Of a DNA stretch of 64,000 nt, positions 51,601 through 63,600 are shown piece by piece (the first letter of the stretch is position 1; every line of letters starts with the position of its first letter). The notes beneath the pieces are model-generated. The model did not search any database. It saw only the letters and a program-made list of their open reading frames with translations, and had not been told where the DNA came from. The DNA is from Isoperla grammatica. Taxonomy: Eukaryota > Arthropoda > Insecta > Plecoptera > Perlodidae. The stretch is from positions 14,031,774 to 14,095,773 of the forward strand of contig OX246745.1 in the NCBI GenBank assembly GCA_945910005.1, read 5' to 3'. The translations under genes and the position numbers were made by a program.

Positions 51601-54600
51601 CATAGTAGTAGTGAATATTGATAGTTACTGAACTTCCCGCTCAAATTGCGTTACATTAGGCACCCAATGAATGCGTTTTCATATCTATGAGTTCGGAAGA
51701 ATTTCCCATTTTCTTTCTCTTTTTTACATACAGTACCTTTTTTCACATCCCATTCTTTAGACCTAAATAGGGAAGTCTCGTGAATTTGTTTGTATTTTTT
51801 TTTTTTTTTAGCAAATCATCAATCATCATTTTGTTCAAGAGCATATTTTTATTTATAAAATCCACGTCGATAATTTGCACTTCAATACGGCGGGAAAAAC
51901 GGAGCATCGCGTCAGCACTTATGGCGTCAGTGCTCAGCTCGCTGACCCACCAATCATAATAAAGATTGTTTTAAATTTGTATTCATTATCTCACCTCAAG
52001 GAATATTAGAATAATTACTTTTTAACATAAACTGTAGTAAAAAGCTTCAACATTATCAATATTTTAGTGGAATTTAAGGAATTCAAACTTTTTTGACAGA
52101 TAACATCTGAATATGACAACACACTCGTCACCCATGACAACCGTACTCACGCAGTTATTACAAATCGTTTAAAATAAAGAAGCGGGAAAGGAGTAATGTT
52201 AAACTTTTTGTGCTTCCTAAAATAAAAATGTATGTTTATGGTTTTAATAGATGAAGGCTATTCTTTTAAAAGTATTTCCCTATCGCCCTCATTGCAATGA
52301 CCTAGAGAGCAAGGTCTACTTGATCTCCGCCTAGCGGAGGCTCGTCGAATTTCTTAGTTTCAACGACCCTCCGCTAGGCGGAGCTCAAGTAGACCAATAG
52401 GAGTCTAGGTACCGGTACCGGTATGCTACTTCCTGGTGTAACGGGTAGAATCCTCTCGACGAGACTTATTCACAGGTACTGTTGAAAATAAAGAAACTAA
52501 CTAATATTCTTTACTTCTATTGACATAGGAATTATCATTTATGATACTACGCAGTACGCTAGTGTATTTTGAATCACAAGCTAGGCCTATGCCTAGGTAA
52601 TAGTCAGATCGACCTAGGCCCCAGCATGGCTGGCGTTTGGCGACCTACCATGTGTATGTATGTATGGAGTAACTGCAGTGGCTTAGCTATCGGGGTAGCA
52701 GGGGTAGGCAGTGCTACCGGGCCCAGGAGTAAGAGGAGCCATCTGTGTATTCAGAATCACAAGCTATAGGCCCTAGGACTATAGGCCCTAACCTAGGTAC
52801 CAGTATAGTCAGATCGAGCTAGGCCTAGGCCTATAGCATGGCTGGCGGCTGGTGACCTACCATGTGTATGTATGTATGTATGGAGTAACTGCAACCATAG
52901 TTGCAGTGGCGTAGATATTGGGGTAGCAGGGGTCAGTGCTACCGGGCCCAGGAGTGAGGGTGGCCCTCTGTGTATTCAGAATCACAAGCTAGGCCCTAGG
53001 ACTAGGCCTAGGCCCTAGCCTAGGCCCTAGGTACCGGTAATAGTCAGATCGACCTAGGCCCCAGCATGGCTGGCGTTTGGCGTCCTACCAGAGTTGGACT
53101 ATTAATCTTATTTATTGTATGGAAGTACTTCTCAGAACACATATTCGTGGTGGTTTTATGGATATTGATGTATTACTGTACCTAGTAGATTTAGCTATTC
53201 GTTAATTAGGTCTGCCCACATGGTAGGCCTAGACTATAGCCTAGGCCTAGGCCTGTTTGGAAGTCACAACTTATCGAATTCTATTTCATGCTAGGCCTAC
53301 GCCTACCCATCAGTTTTGTTGTTGAGTGTTTAACATTGCATTTGCCACTTTATTAAGGGAGCTTTTCTATTATATACCGGTATGTATGGCACTCGTTTTC
53401 CTTCTTTGGTTGTTTTTTAATTATGGCGGTCGAAGTGGAACGAAGAGTCTGATCAAGTTGAAATTTGGGACATCCACAAGCTTTGGTGTAGATTAATTAC
53501 TCGAATTGTTTTATTTTAACCCTTTCAGACCTGACTTCTTTTTATACATTATTTTTATTGATAAAAAATACCATTGAAATGGGTGATTTTTTTTAAGATT
53601 TTTTGATTTTTTTTTTTAATACGGTTTTTTTATTTCAATTTTGGAAATTTTGGACTCTTAATAAAGCAAAAATTTTGGCCCAATGACATATTTTTTCCAG
53701 AAGTATCTGAAACTAGATTTTTCCCCTTTTTTTAAGTTAATTTAAGTTGATTATTGTTATTTGGTCTTAATAAAAAATAAGCTAGAAAAATGGAATTTCC
53801 AAAAATACTTTCGTTTGTCTCATTTTTGCACATTTATAATTCAAAAATGCTCTAAGAAAAGTCACAAATTACATATTTGAAAAAAAAAAAAATTGTCATT
53901 AAATTTTTTTTCTTTTAAAACCGGAGTCCCTTAAATCGAACGCCAGATTCATCAGCAATAAAATAAAAAAGTTGATGTCCATTACAATGGACACAGGTAC
54001 TGAAAGGGTTAAATTGCAAAATGGTGGCAATCATGCTTCTATATTAATCAATCTGAAATTAGCTTATGTGCAGAGGGGTGTATGTTCGAAAATAAATTCA
54101 TATCATATGATTCCACTTATAAAGTAAAGGAAAGTAAAATAAATTTCTACACGAATTTCGAAAAAGCCGTAAATTTAAAGTATCTCCATCTGGATCAGCT
54201 CTATAGCATATTTTGTTTGTTTTTAACCGTATTTTGACGAGTGATGACCATATATGAAAACTGTTGTGTATGAAACCCTTATCAATTTGAGATTAGTAGG
54301 AAAAGGTTTGCACAAAAACACTGAGTAAGCTTAGCTAAGGTCTGCACATTCATAAGGCACCTGGTTATCAGTAAACTCTTGCACTAGACACAATAAGGAT
54401 CTTGCCGCATGAAGAAGTGTGCTTAGAATGTGAATCATTCGTTGCAGTTTTAGCTTGATTCCTGCACACATCGCTGTATAGCCTAGGTAGGTAGTCATGG
54501 CATAAAGATTTCGTAGCTAATTGTTTTACTAACAAAATTATTCAGTGACTGTTTCATGCATAGCAGTTGATAATAAGCTTATTTATAGCATTCAATTTGT

Positions 54601-57600
54601 GTTGTATATTAACGTACGTTCACCAGTTAACTGATTGTGTATTGTCCAATTATCTCCAGTTATTGAAGGCTATGACATTTGACTTCAACGCACAGGTAAC
54701 TTTGTTGCATGGTTAGGCCTATTAATTAACATTGAGCCAACAGTATTTATCTTTTGTTTATGCAATGTAATACATATTGAGGCTAAATAACAACCATAAT
54801 AATAGTAATGATTAGCACTAAGAGAGTTGTCCTAAACTAAATCTTGGTGTAGTCTTATGTGGTCCGGGATGAATAGCTACGGTGTTCAGAATTAGCCATC
54901 GCCCATCAGTTAACCCAATTCAGGTACAACTGCAAACATAGCCCGTGATGGGCATCTAAATAATACTGAATATATATAAATAAACAACTACAATGATAGC
55001 TGAAGGGATTTTTTTTAATCGGAAAAATATGAAAATTATGCTACATGTACTTTTTTTGCTTGTTTTTATTGACAATTCAAAATTGAAAAGTTATTCGAAA
55101 GTGATATTTAAAAAAGTGCCGGTTATTTCTCAATCGTCTCAATCAAACAATTTTGAAGTAACTTACATAAAACAATTTATGAAAAAATCATTGAAAAATA
55201 TTCTTTCGAAAACAGAAGTCAAATTTGGGTTTCTATTCCAATTTCCAATTTTGGGTTTGTTACAAATCCAAAATTGTCTAGAATTGGTTTATTAATTTGT
55301 TAGTCTATAAAACCGAGCGTCTATTTTAGGAAACTGTTGAAAATATGTGATGGCATGATGAATAAATGTTGATCTTTTATTTAATGCTTTTTCAGAAATC
55401 AAGAAACAAAAGCGTAGACAATATCAGCAAAAGCGTCGTCAGTGCCAGGCGAAAGAAGCTTTAGAGAAAATAGCAGCAAAGAAGCGACAAAAAAAGGTAC
55501 CGGTAAGTTATATATAAGGAGTACCTACAGTATTATATTGTATTTAGAGTTGGTCTTAAATCTGTTACTAAGCTTAATTTCTCCATGATTGAATGTCCAG
55601 CAAGAGACATGAGAAGTATTCTTTGTCATTTTATCAAGGCTTAAACATTCAAATTATTACTAGGTCGCTTGAATTTCTTTTGTAGTAGGTCGAACCAATT
55701 GAATTGGTAACATTTATGTCATGGGGTGTAGTGTACTACATAAACATGTTACTTTATTGTGGTTAACATTACTTAAGTAGAGACAAAACAATCATAATTT
55801 ACCCATACATTGCATTCAAAACAATGTGCCTTTCCAGTAGAAATGTAAATGTAGTCAGTTACTTACTTACTTACAACAAACATGATTAGTTTGGTTTCTT
55901 TGGCAAACCCTTTTTTATTCTGTATTCTACATGCAAAGTAAGGAGTTTGAAACAAATTATCTGAGACTATGGTTAGCATATGTGACCTTCTACCGTTTAA
56001 GACCTTGTGTCAACACTAAGCATTTTTGTTTTGTTGTGAATGTTAGGTAAATTTGATTGATTTGATGTGTAATTGATTTTTCAGGGCCCAAATATGGCAG
56101 AAGACTACGATACATTTATCGAGAATTTGTTGACAAGAATCCGAGAACTCCGGCCTATACAGGTTCAGGAACCTACTCTTTCGAACAACACTATCCTGGG
56201 AACCATATTCGGGGCTGGTAATCTCTCACAGCTTGGCAATCCTTATTACGCTCAACATGGAGAATTGCAAGGCTCTTACGGTGAAGCCTCTCTTCCTCGT
56301 GTGCCAGATTATTACAGTATCTATGACTTACCAAACCCTTATCGGTTAACACTATCACCTCCTCCTCTGGTTCCTATCACACCCCAGAGAGGCTTCTACA
56401 ACCAGGAGTTTCCTCCAATTAGACTGAACAATGATGGTAAGTTATCGCGTTTACGTCATCAATATTTCGTCTGGATTTGGAAACACATATGTAATATTTC
56501 CCAAAATCTAACTGATGATACATTCTTGTAACTCTTGGACATTTGTTTTGCTTTCTGATCAGGCGTACCTAAAACAGTAACATGTGCGTAGCGAGTGTAA
56601 CCGTTACAGCCGATTATGTAAGGTTATATAACGGCAGGTATGGTTAAAAATATATTAACGTCAGGGTGTTGCTAAACGACAGTTATAGAACATATCTAAT
56701 ACATGCATATATAGCTCATCGTTATAGAAATAATCGTTAAAATACTTACAATTTAGTTAATTTGAATGTAATTTGTAACCTCACTATAACGTCAGGCCCT
56801 TTTTCCTGCCATAATTATTAGCGGAATTTCCAGCTAACTCTTATGGGTGAAACTCTTTTCTAAACTTTGAAGTTTAAATATTTTTGTATTCAGATTCAAA
56901 TCTAGACTTTGGTAGAATAGGAATCTAAAACCGGGGATGTTCACCATTGTTTCTTTGTTTCCAGCTGACAATCAACAAAACGATCAGTTTAGGCGAGACA
57001 CAGACTCTCCTGATTCGGTCGTCAGCTCTTCATCTGTCTCGGGGGAATCGGATGACTCAACGTCAACCTGGTACCCTGAACTCCGTCGGCTGTGCAAGGA
57101 GGATGGCAGAGTCTCTCCGGTTCTACCTCTGTTCGCACCGATACCTGTGAGGCCCGACCCAGTCAGCGAGCAGCCGGGTGATACGGTCAGTTCATTACTT
57201 AGTTACCCAAATGCTATGCTGGGGACTTTCGGGGTGGTTACATTTTGAAGGTAGAGAGTAGTGATGACATCGGGTAGTAAATATTGGAGTCGGCTCCTGA
57301 GCCTTAGGAGTCGGGTAGGAGTCGACTCCTCGAACGACAAAAAGATAAAGTAAAAGCGATTCATTTTAACCAATGTTTCAAATGCAACACCCTCGGCAGC
57401 TGCGTGGGTTCCAGGCGGGAGCAAAAAAAGTGATTTGGCAGTAAAGTACAATTATTCATTGTTTTTTTATTACTGATTTGTAATATTAGAAGAATATTGG
57501 AGGGAAAGGAAACAGAAAGGGTAACAGTCCGCCAATACATGATACACTTACACACAGCAACCGATGTTTGAAGGAGTCGACTCCTAGAAAATGGAGTCGG

Positions 57601-60600
57601 GTACAAGAGGAGTCGGGTAGGAGTCGGGTACCCAAGTACCCGATGTCATCCCTAGTAGAGAGTCATTTTAAACTGTTGTGATCAAACATAGCTTTGCTCT
57701 CACTTTTTTATTCCATATATCAGATGGAAAGATTATCATAGTCATATTGTTGCCACAATAACTGAAAACATCCCTTGTAATGATAATTTAGTATTTCTTT
57801 AATATTTCAGGACAAGGAAAATTCTGGATGTCCGGAGGTTCCACAGCAAAAGTCTCGTCTTTCGTCCGGAATTCCTCTCCGTGAGTCTGGCAACGTGTCT
57901 GTGACACTGACCTTGTCTGCTGCTGCTGCCGAAAACGTTTCGGGCGTGCTAAGAGATCTGGCAAACTTGTTGGACATCCCCACGCCTACTGGCTACCAGG
58001 TCTCGGAACAAACTAGTACGCCACCCAGTCAGAAACTAGGGCTTTATCAAACCAAGGGCAAGGATGGAAAAGACGGAGGTCAGTATTCATTCACTCTTCA
58101 TTGTAAAGCAGATAATATCCCTTATTTACAGTAAAACAGTACAGTAAAATAGTACAGTAAAACCTCTTTGCACATATTCTGCTACTAGCCAACTAGCGTC
58201 ACAGATAAGGGCTAGCGTGATGTTGACTGTACGAAACGGTAGACAAACAGCCACTTGGTATTGTGACTCTACCCTACACTAGACACTAAACGGTTTTACT
58301 TCATTCAGCACTGAGATGCATTTTCAATCTCAATTCTTATTCGTCTCGTTATTTTCCAGCTACAATCGACATTCAAAGTATCTTGAATGGAGAAGCCAAG
58401 TTTTGCAAGCACTGTGATGTAGTTATTCTCAATAACATCAAGATAAAAGCATCAGAACTGCCGTTCCTAGCAAAGGAAGATGTGCCTGATGGGGAAGACT
58501 TCCTATACTTCTGTAGTTCTTCCTGTTATATGCAGTTCGCACTGGTGCATCGTTCATCGTGCAGCTCCCAAGACAAGGTAGGAGACTTGACTCAACGGTC
58601 ACTTATTCACCATGTTAGTTTAAAAGTCATTCCACAGTAACCTTGTGGATGCTGCATGAGAGTTTGGAGCCAATCAGCGGGCGGCTTTTTCGAATGTTTT
58701 CATTTGGTTGGCCAATGCCTTGCATCAGCATTCATAATGTTGGTGTGGAATTACTTTATATGTATTTAAGCTTGGTGGGCTAAAGTTGATAGGGCTGCCT
58801 GCAGTCATCAACCAGGTAAGCTGTTGGGTTCCCTATCAACTTTACCCCTACCATGTAGATATCTAGCCATTTCGCCTCTCCTACCACACACCTAGGTTGT
58901 GTATATGTATTTAGGTAAGGCTAACTTGTTTGTTTACAGCTTGCTATAATTTACTTTGTATTCATAATTGGGATTTTTTAGTTCTGATTTGATTGATGAT
59001 TTATTGGTCATTTTTGTAGATACTAGCATGTTCTAGTTGAGCTTTATAAAGTAATTTACTGATTGTTAAAGTTATACAGTTTTTAATGTAAAATTATCTT
59101 AGAAAACTTGACAATGCTTATATTACAATGCCCGTACTCGCTATGACATCTCTATGTAATCCAACAGCTGCAATAAAATACAATACAGAATATAAAGTTA
59201 CTTTTCAGTGAGAGTTCCTATCTCATAAGAAGGATTAGTTACCATTAAGTTTCAAAAATGTGACGCATTATTTTTGTTAAGTTATCAAAAACCCAACACT
59301 GAATATTCTCTTGCCATGAGAACTACACGGTGAGCTTAGTGTATTGTATCTATTTTATAATGTACATTATTCTTTTTGTAAATGTAGGCAGCTGCTATAG
59401 TGGATCATCTTTGTCAGAACGAAGTCCCTGAGAAGATAAGCAGCAAAACATTGGAGGGAGAGAAAACAGAGGAGGGGAAAGAAAAAACTGTTCCATCTAA
59501 GGAGCCTAGCAAGGATATTGTCCAGGTAATTCAGTTGAATAGTAATCATAACTATATAACTTTTTCAATATTATTCACTCCATTATTTATTTTAATGGAT
59601 TGTGTGTTGAACATATCTTCTCGCTTTTAAAATTACACTTTCTGCCTGTATTCTTCAGGCATTTTGGTCTTAAATTTTGGCAACCGTAAAAATTTACGTT
59701 TCTCCATAGGCCTACCATGTAGATTTGTGTCCTATTTAAGTTGCATTGTATACATATTTATTTCTTATTTGATATTTTATTTCTTATTAGGCTGTAACAT
59801 CGGAACCAAAGGCACCAGTGCCCGAGTCATTAAACAAACGTCAGGCTGATGCCGAACCGATTGTTGACAAAGACCTTGTTGAACTCGGTACTAAAAAGTA
59901 AGTCTGCTGTATCCTACATAGGGCCTATACATGCATTTATCTTATTCAGTTGCAAATCATCCCTTGTGTATTGCACCTCTGCTGTTACTAAATGTTTTCC
60001 CAACTTTATTAATTTTATAGTAAAAATGTAATTTAAAAAATGTACTCAAGCCCTGGAAACAACATTAATCCTTTTTTGTTTGCTAAATCCTAAAGAACTC
60101 ATCCTTTTCCAATAATCAGTAGATGTCTGGTAAATTCAAATACTATATTGATCAGTATCACAGTTCATGCTCATATAATTTCAACACTCGAAGCAAGTCA
60201 AGTTCGGCATGGAGGGCAAATCTGCATGGCTGGATCAGCTTGCACAGCGTTACAAATAACACTTTTAAAGAAACAAGGGTATTGCCAAAGCTGTGTGTAT
60301 GTGATATTGTAGTGTGAAAATGGAAGTTTATTCATTTTCACACTGAATTCCTTTACTGTCGTGTTTTATTCTACTTGTTTGTGACATGGGTAAACAACAC
60401 TCTGTTTTGATCACAATCAGGTAGGTGCTGAGCTGGCTATTGTGTAATCATCAATCTATCGCAACAATACTAACATTAGAATACTGACACAGCATAATGG
60501 TCATACAAGTAATTTGGTAACTTTGCTGTGTCAGGGGTTTTGGGAGGCCCACGTTGGATTGTTGTTAGGAGTTTGGTCTGAGCCCCACTCTTGCATTTTG

Positions 60601-63600
60601 GCTGGAGTGGGGGGTCGAACCATGTAGGTTGATGAGTGATTATAGTCATGAGCAGCTAGCACAAGCCAAAGAAGGGGTAAAGGGGGGGAAGGTGACGTGA
60701 TACGGTCAAGGTGGATTAAAAGGGGTGAGGCTCGGGAGTCTCGGGGGGGACCGGTCGGAGGAGCCGTTGAGGATGGACGTAATGTAGGCGCATGAAGATA
60801 GGACGGGCGAGAGCGACCGGCGATGCCATGGGGCCTCAAGGACTATCCCCGAGGAACGAACCAAGGAGTCACGAGGGACGAACGGACGGGGCGAAAGCCA
60901 ACCAAGGTAGTGTGACTCCTTAGTAGTAGATTAGAGGGAGATAGATCCTGATCGGTACGCCACGTCTTTGCCACGGTAGGATGAATGTCTATTGTCTGTT
61001 GTGTAACATAATAAATGTACGGTTCCTCGATGTTTGAACCCAGGACTGTTGATTTAAGTACCTAGTCTCCCGGCCTTCCTCAGACATAGCAACGATCCCA
61101 AATGTACGAGTTCACGTATCTCAAGAGAGGGTTACGTCCCCAGTGAAACCTTGTGACAGCCGACCTGAACATGGGTTCGAGTCCCGTACCAGGGTGGTAG
61201 GGACAAGGGTGGGTCGGCGCGTGAATTCGGTACATAGCAATATTTGCACTAGCCTTACAAAAATTACAATCGATATGCGAGTCAGAATCTGAGGCAGGAT
61301 TGACGTAACAAAATGTCTAGGTGTTGAAATAGATGAACAGTGAACACCTTAGTTGGTCCCAACACGTAGAGGCACTAAGCCCTAAACTAAGTTCAGCATG
61401 CTATGCGTTACGTGTAATAAGAGAAACATCGGGCTTTAATGCCGCAAAATTAGCCTATCATGCCTATTTTGAGGCCCATGTCCGATATGGACTACCGCTG
61501 TGGGGAAACTCGCCACAATCCAAATCAATATTTACAATTCAAAAAAGAGCAATACGAATTTTTGCTAATATAGGATACACTGAATCATGCAAACCTGCAT
61601 TTAAAAAACTTAACATATTAACATTCCCTAGCCTAATCATTTATGAAATACTCGCACTGACTTTAAAAAATAAAAAAAAATTTACAAACTCCTCTATCCA
61701 TAAACACAACACCCGACAAAAAGACAATTTCCATATCCCTACTAGCCGTACCGATAAATGCCAGAGGGGCACTTACTTGACTGGTATCAAATTGTATAAT
61801 AATCTCCCAGATAAAATCAAAAGTATCCGAGAACAAGTGAAACAGCTAAATGAAATCAAATTATACTTGTTAAATAGTGCTTTCTATGCAATTAATGAAT
61901 TCATGATTAAAGACTAGTAAATACAAAAGCTATTAATATGTATAGAACTTTTACAGGATACTCGCATATAATTATAATTATATTATTATTTTCATTTATT
62001 ACTACACCCTTTTCTCGTTTTTATGTCTGTCACTTGATAATATTTAAGTTTTAACATATTACATTTGTACCTTTGTTAATTAAGTTGTATAGTCTAGACA
62101 TAGTTCATAGTTCATTTCTTACTTGTATAATTTAGACCTACTTGACAATTCTTATACTTTTGTATCATAAAAGTCTACTAGATGCTAATAAAAACAAACA
62201 AACAAACAAACAATTTCGCTTGGCACCTCTTCATTCCTAAAAAAAAAGAAAAAAAGAACATTCTCTTTAAGTTTGGATGTTTCTGACGAAATGTGTTGAG
62301 CTTCAACCTCAACCATTTGATGTCGTCTGCAGGTGGAAAGGTATCGGCTACAAGACTTGGAGCCCTGGGGCCCTTCAACCTGTGAACAGATACAAAGAGA
62401 GCACGCCAAAAGAGATCACAGAGATGCTGTTTACCGCGGGGACAACTGTGGCTCCTTACATCAGACCTGAGGATACTCGCTCGTGCATCTTCTGTCACCA
62501 AGTGGGTGATGGCGTTACTGATGGGCCTGGCAGGTAGGCTTTCTGATCTCGCTTATCACTACAGAATAGAGATGCGTGTTTCGCGTGGGGACAACCTTGG
62601 CTCCTTACATTAGACCTGAGGATACTTGCTCGTGCATCTTCTGTCACCAAGTGGGTGATGGCGTTGCTGATGGGCCTGGCAGGTAGGCTTTCTGATCTCG
62701 CTTATCACTACAGAATAGAGATGCGTGTTTTTTGTAGTACGCCATAAAACTAAAAGTGTGACCAAGCACTTGAGAGTAGGCCTATGTATATTTTTGTCAC
62801 ATTATCTTATGTTTTATCAATGGAATTGAGAATCAAATCGTGAAATAATGCCACAAAATCAATTACGCACTTATTTGCAAAATGGGATCATATTTGCTGT
62901 TGTTAGCAAAATAACACCATTATTTCCAATTTTCTTCAATGTTTTTGTTCCTATTATCAATTTCAGTACCTACTTACAAAGTAAAAACGTTAATAAATAT
63001 CTCGTAAATGTTATTGGTGCCACCACTGTCTGTTAAGAGTAGTTTACGTGTTGTATGCCTGCGTTTGCATGAACGCAGCTACAAATCAGTATTGGTAGGC
63101 TTTTTCAGTGGTTTACGTACTGGTGTTCTCAGTTTAATACAGAAGGTCTATGGTTTGATCTCAAGTGTTAGAGCTGGAATTCCAGGTTCACGAAGAATCA
63201 CGTAGTCAACGAATGATTGAGTATGGAAACTTATTTATTGAAAACCACAGGAGCGCCACAACAAAGTGTGTTCATAGAGATATATACTACTTCGTAGAAG
63301 TATATATGTTCACCCAGACCATCACCTACCAGGGCTCACTACGTACTGGCCTACCACATGGCCCTCTAAATACTTACATGTATGTTGATTGTTGACATGA
63401 AAGTTTGAATTACTTGGTGCTAACACTTGTTTGGGCTAGGTATTTTAACATCTGGATTTGACTGTGAAGTCTGTAAGCTGTAAATATAATACTTGCATAC
63501 ATGAGCAAACGGTGACTTTAAAGCCATCATTGCAACGAAGCACATAACAAATTGTTTAATGTCCACTTCTACTGGAAATCGTTACTGTCACTAAGTGGCC

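Larger units (their letters stand above)
45494..55395 (+). other. KMT2C/D intron 13
   Basis: This 9.9-kb intron holds a decayed THAP frame (46686-47042), poly-G runs near 47683-47698 and 49831-49850, a foldback element (about 50965-51310), a Harbinger-like MITE (51387-51571), a hairpin (52313-52395), TAGGCCTA-rich tandem repeats (52571-53090) and a piggyBac-like MITE (53520-54008). The stretches 47043-50960 and 54013-55395 show no recognisable element. Confidence 0.7.
59898..62332 (+). other. KMT2C/D intron 20
   Basis: It holds a probable solo LTR (60529-61158) and a LINE tail (about 61240-62213). The segment 59898-60528 shows nothing recognisable. Confidence 0.7.

Noticed and set aside
61159..61218. 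tRNA gene suggested by GCCGACC/GGTCGGC and a TTCGAGTC loop
   Set aside because: The T-arm-like piece is not next to the 3' stem, there is no D arm or anticodon arm, and the total is only 60 nt.
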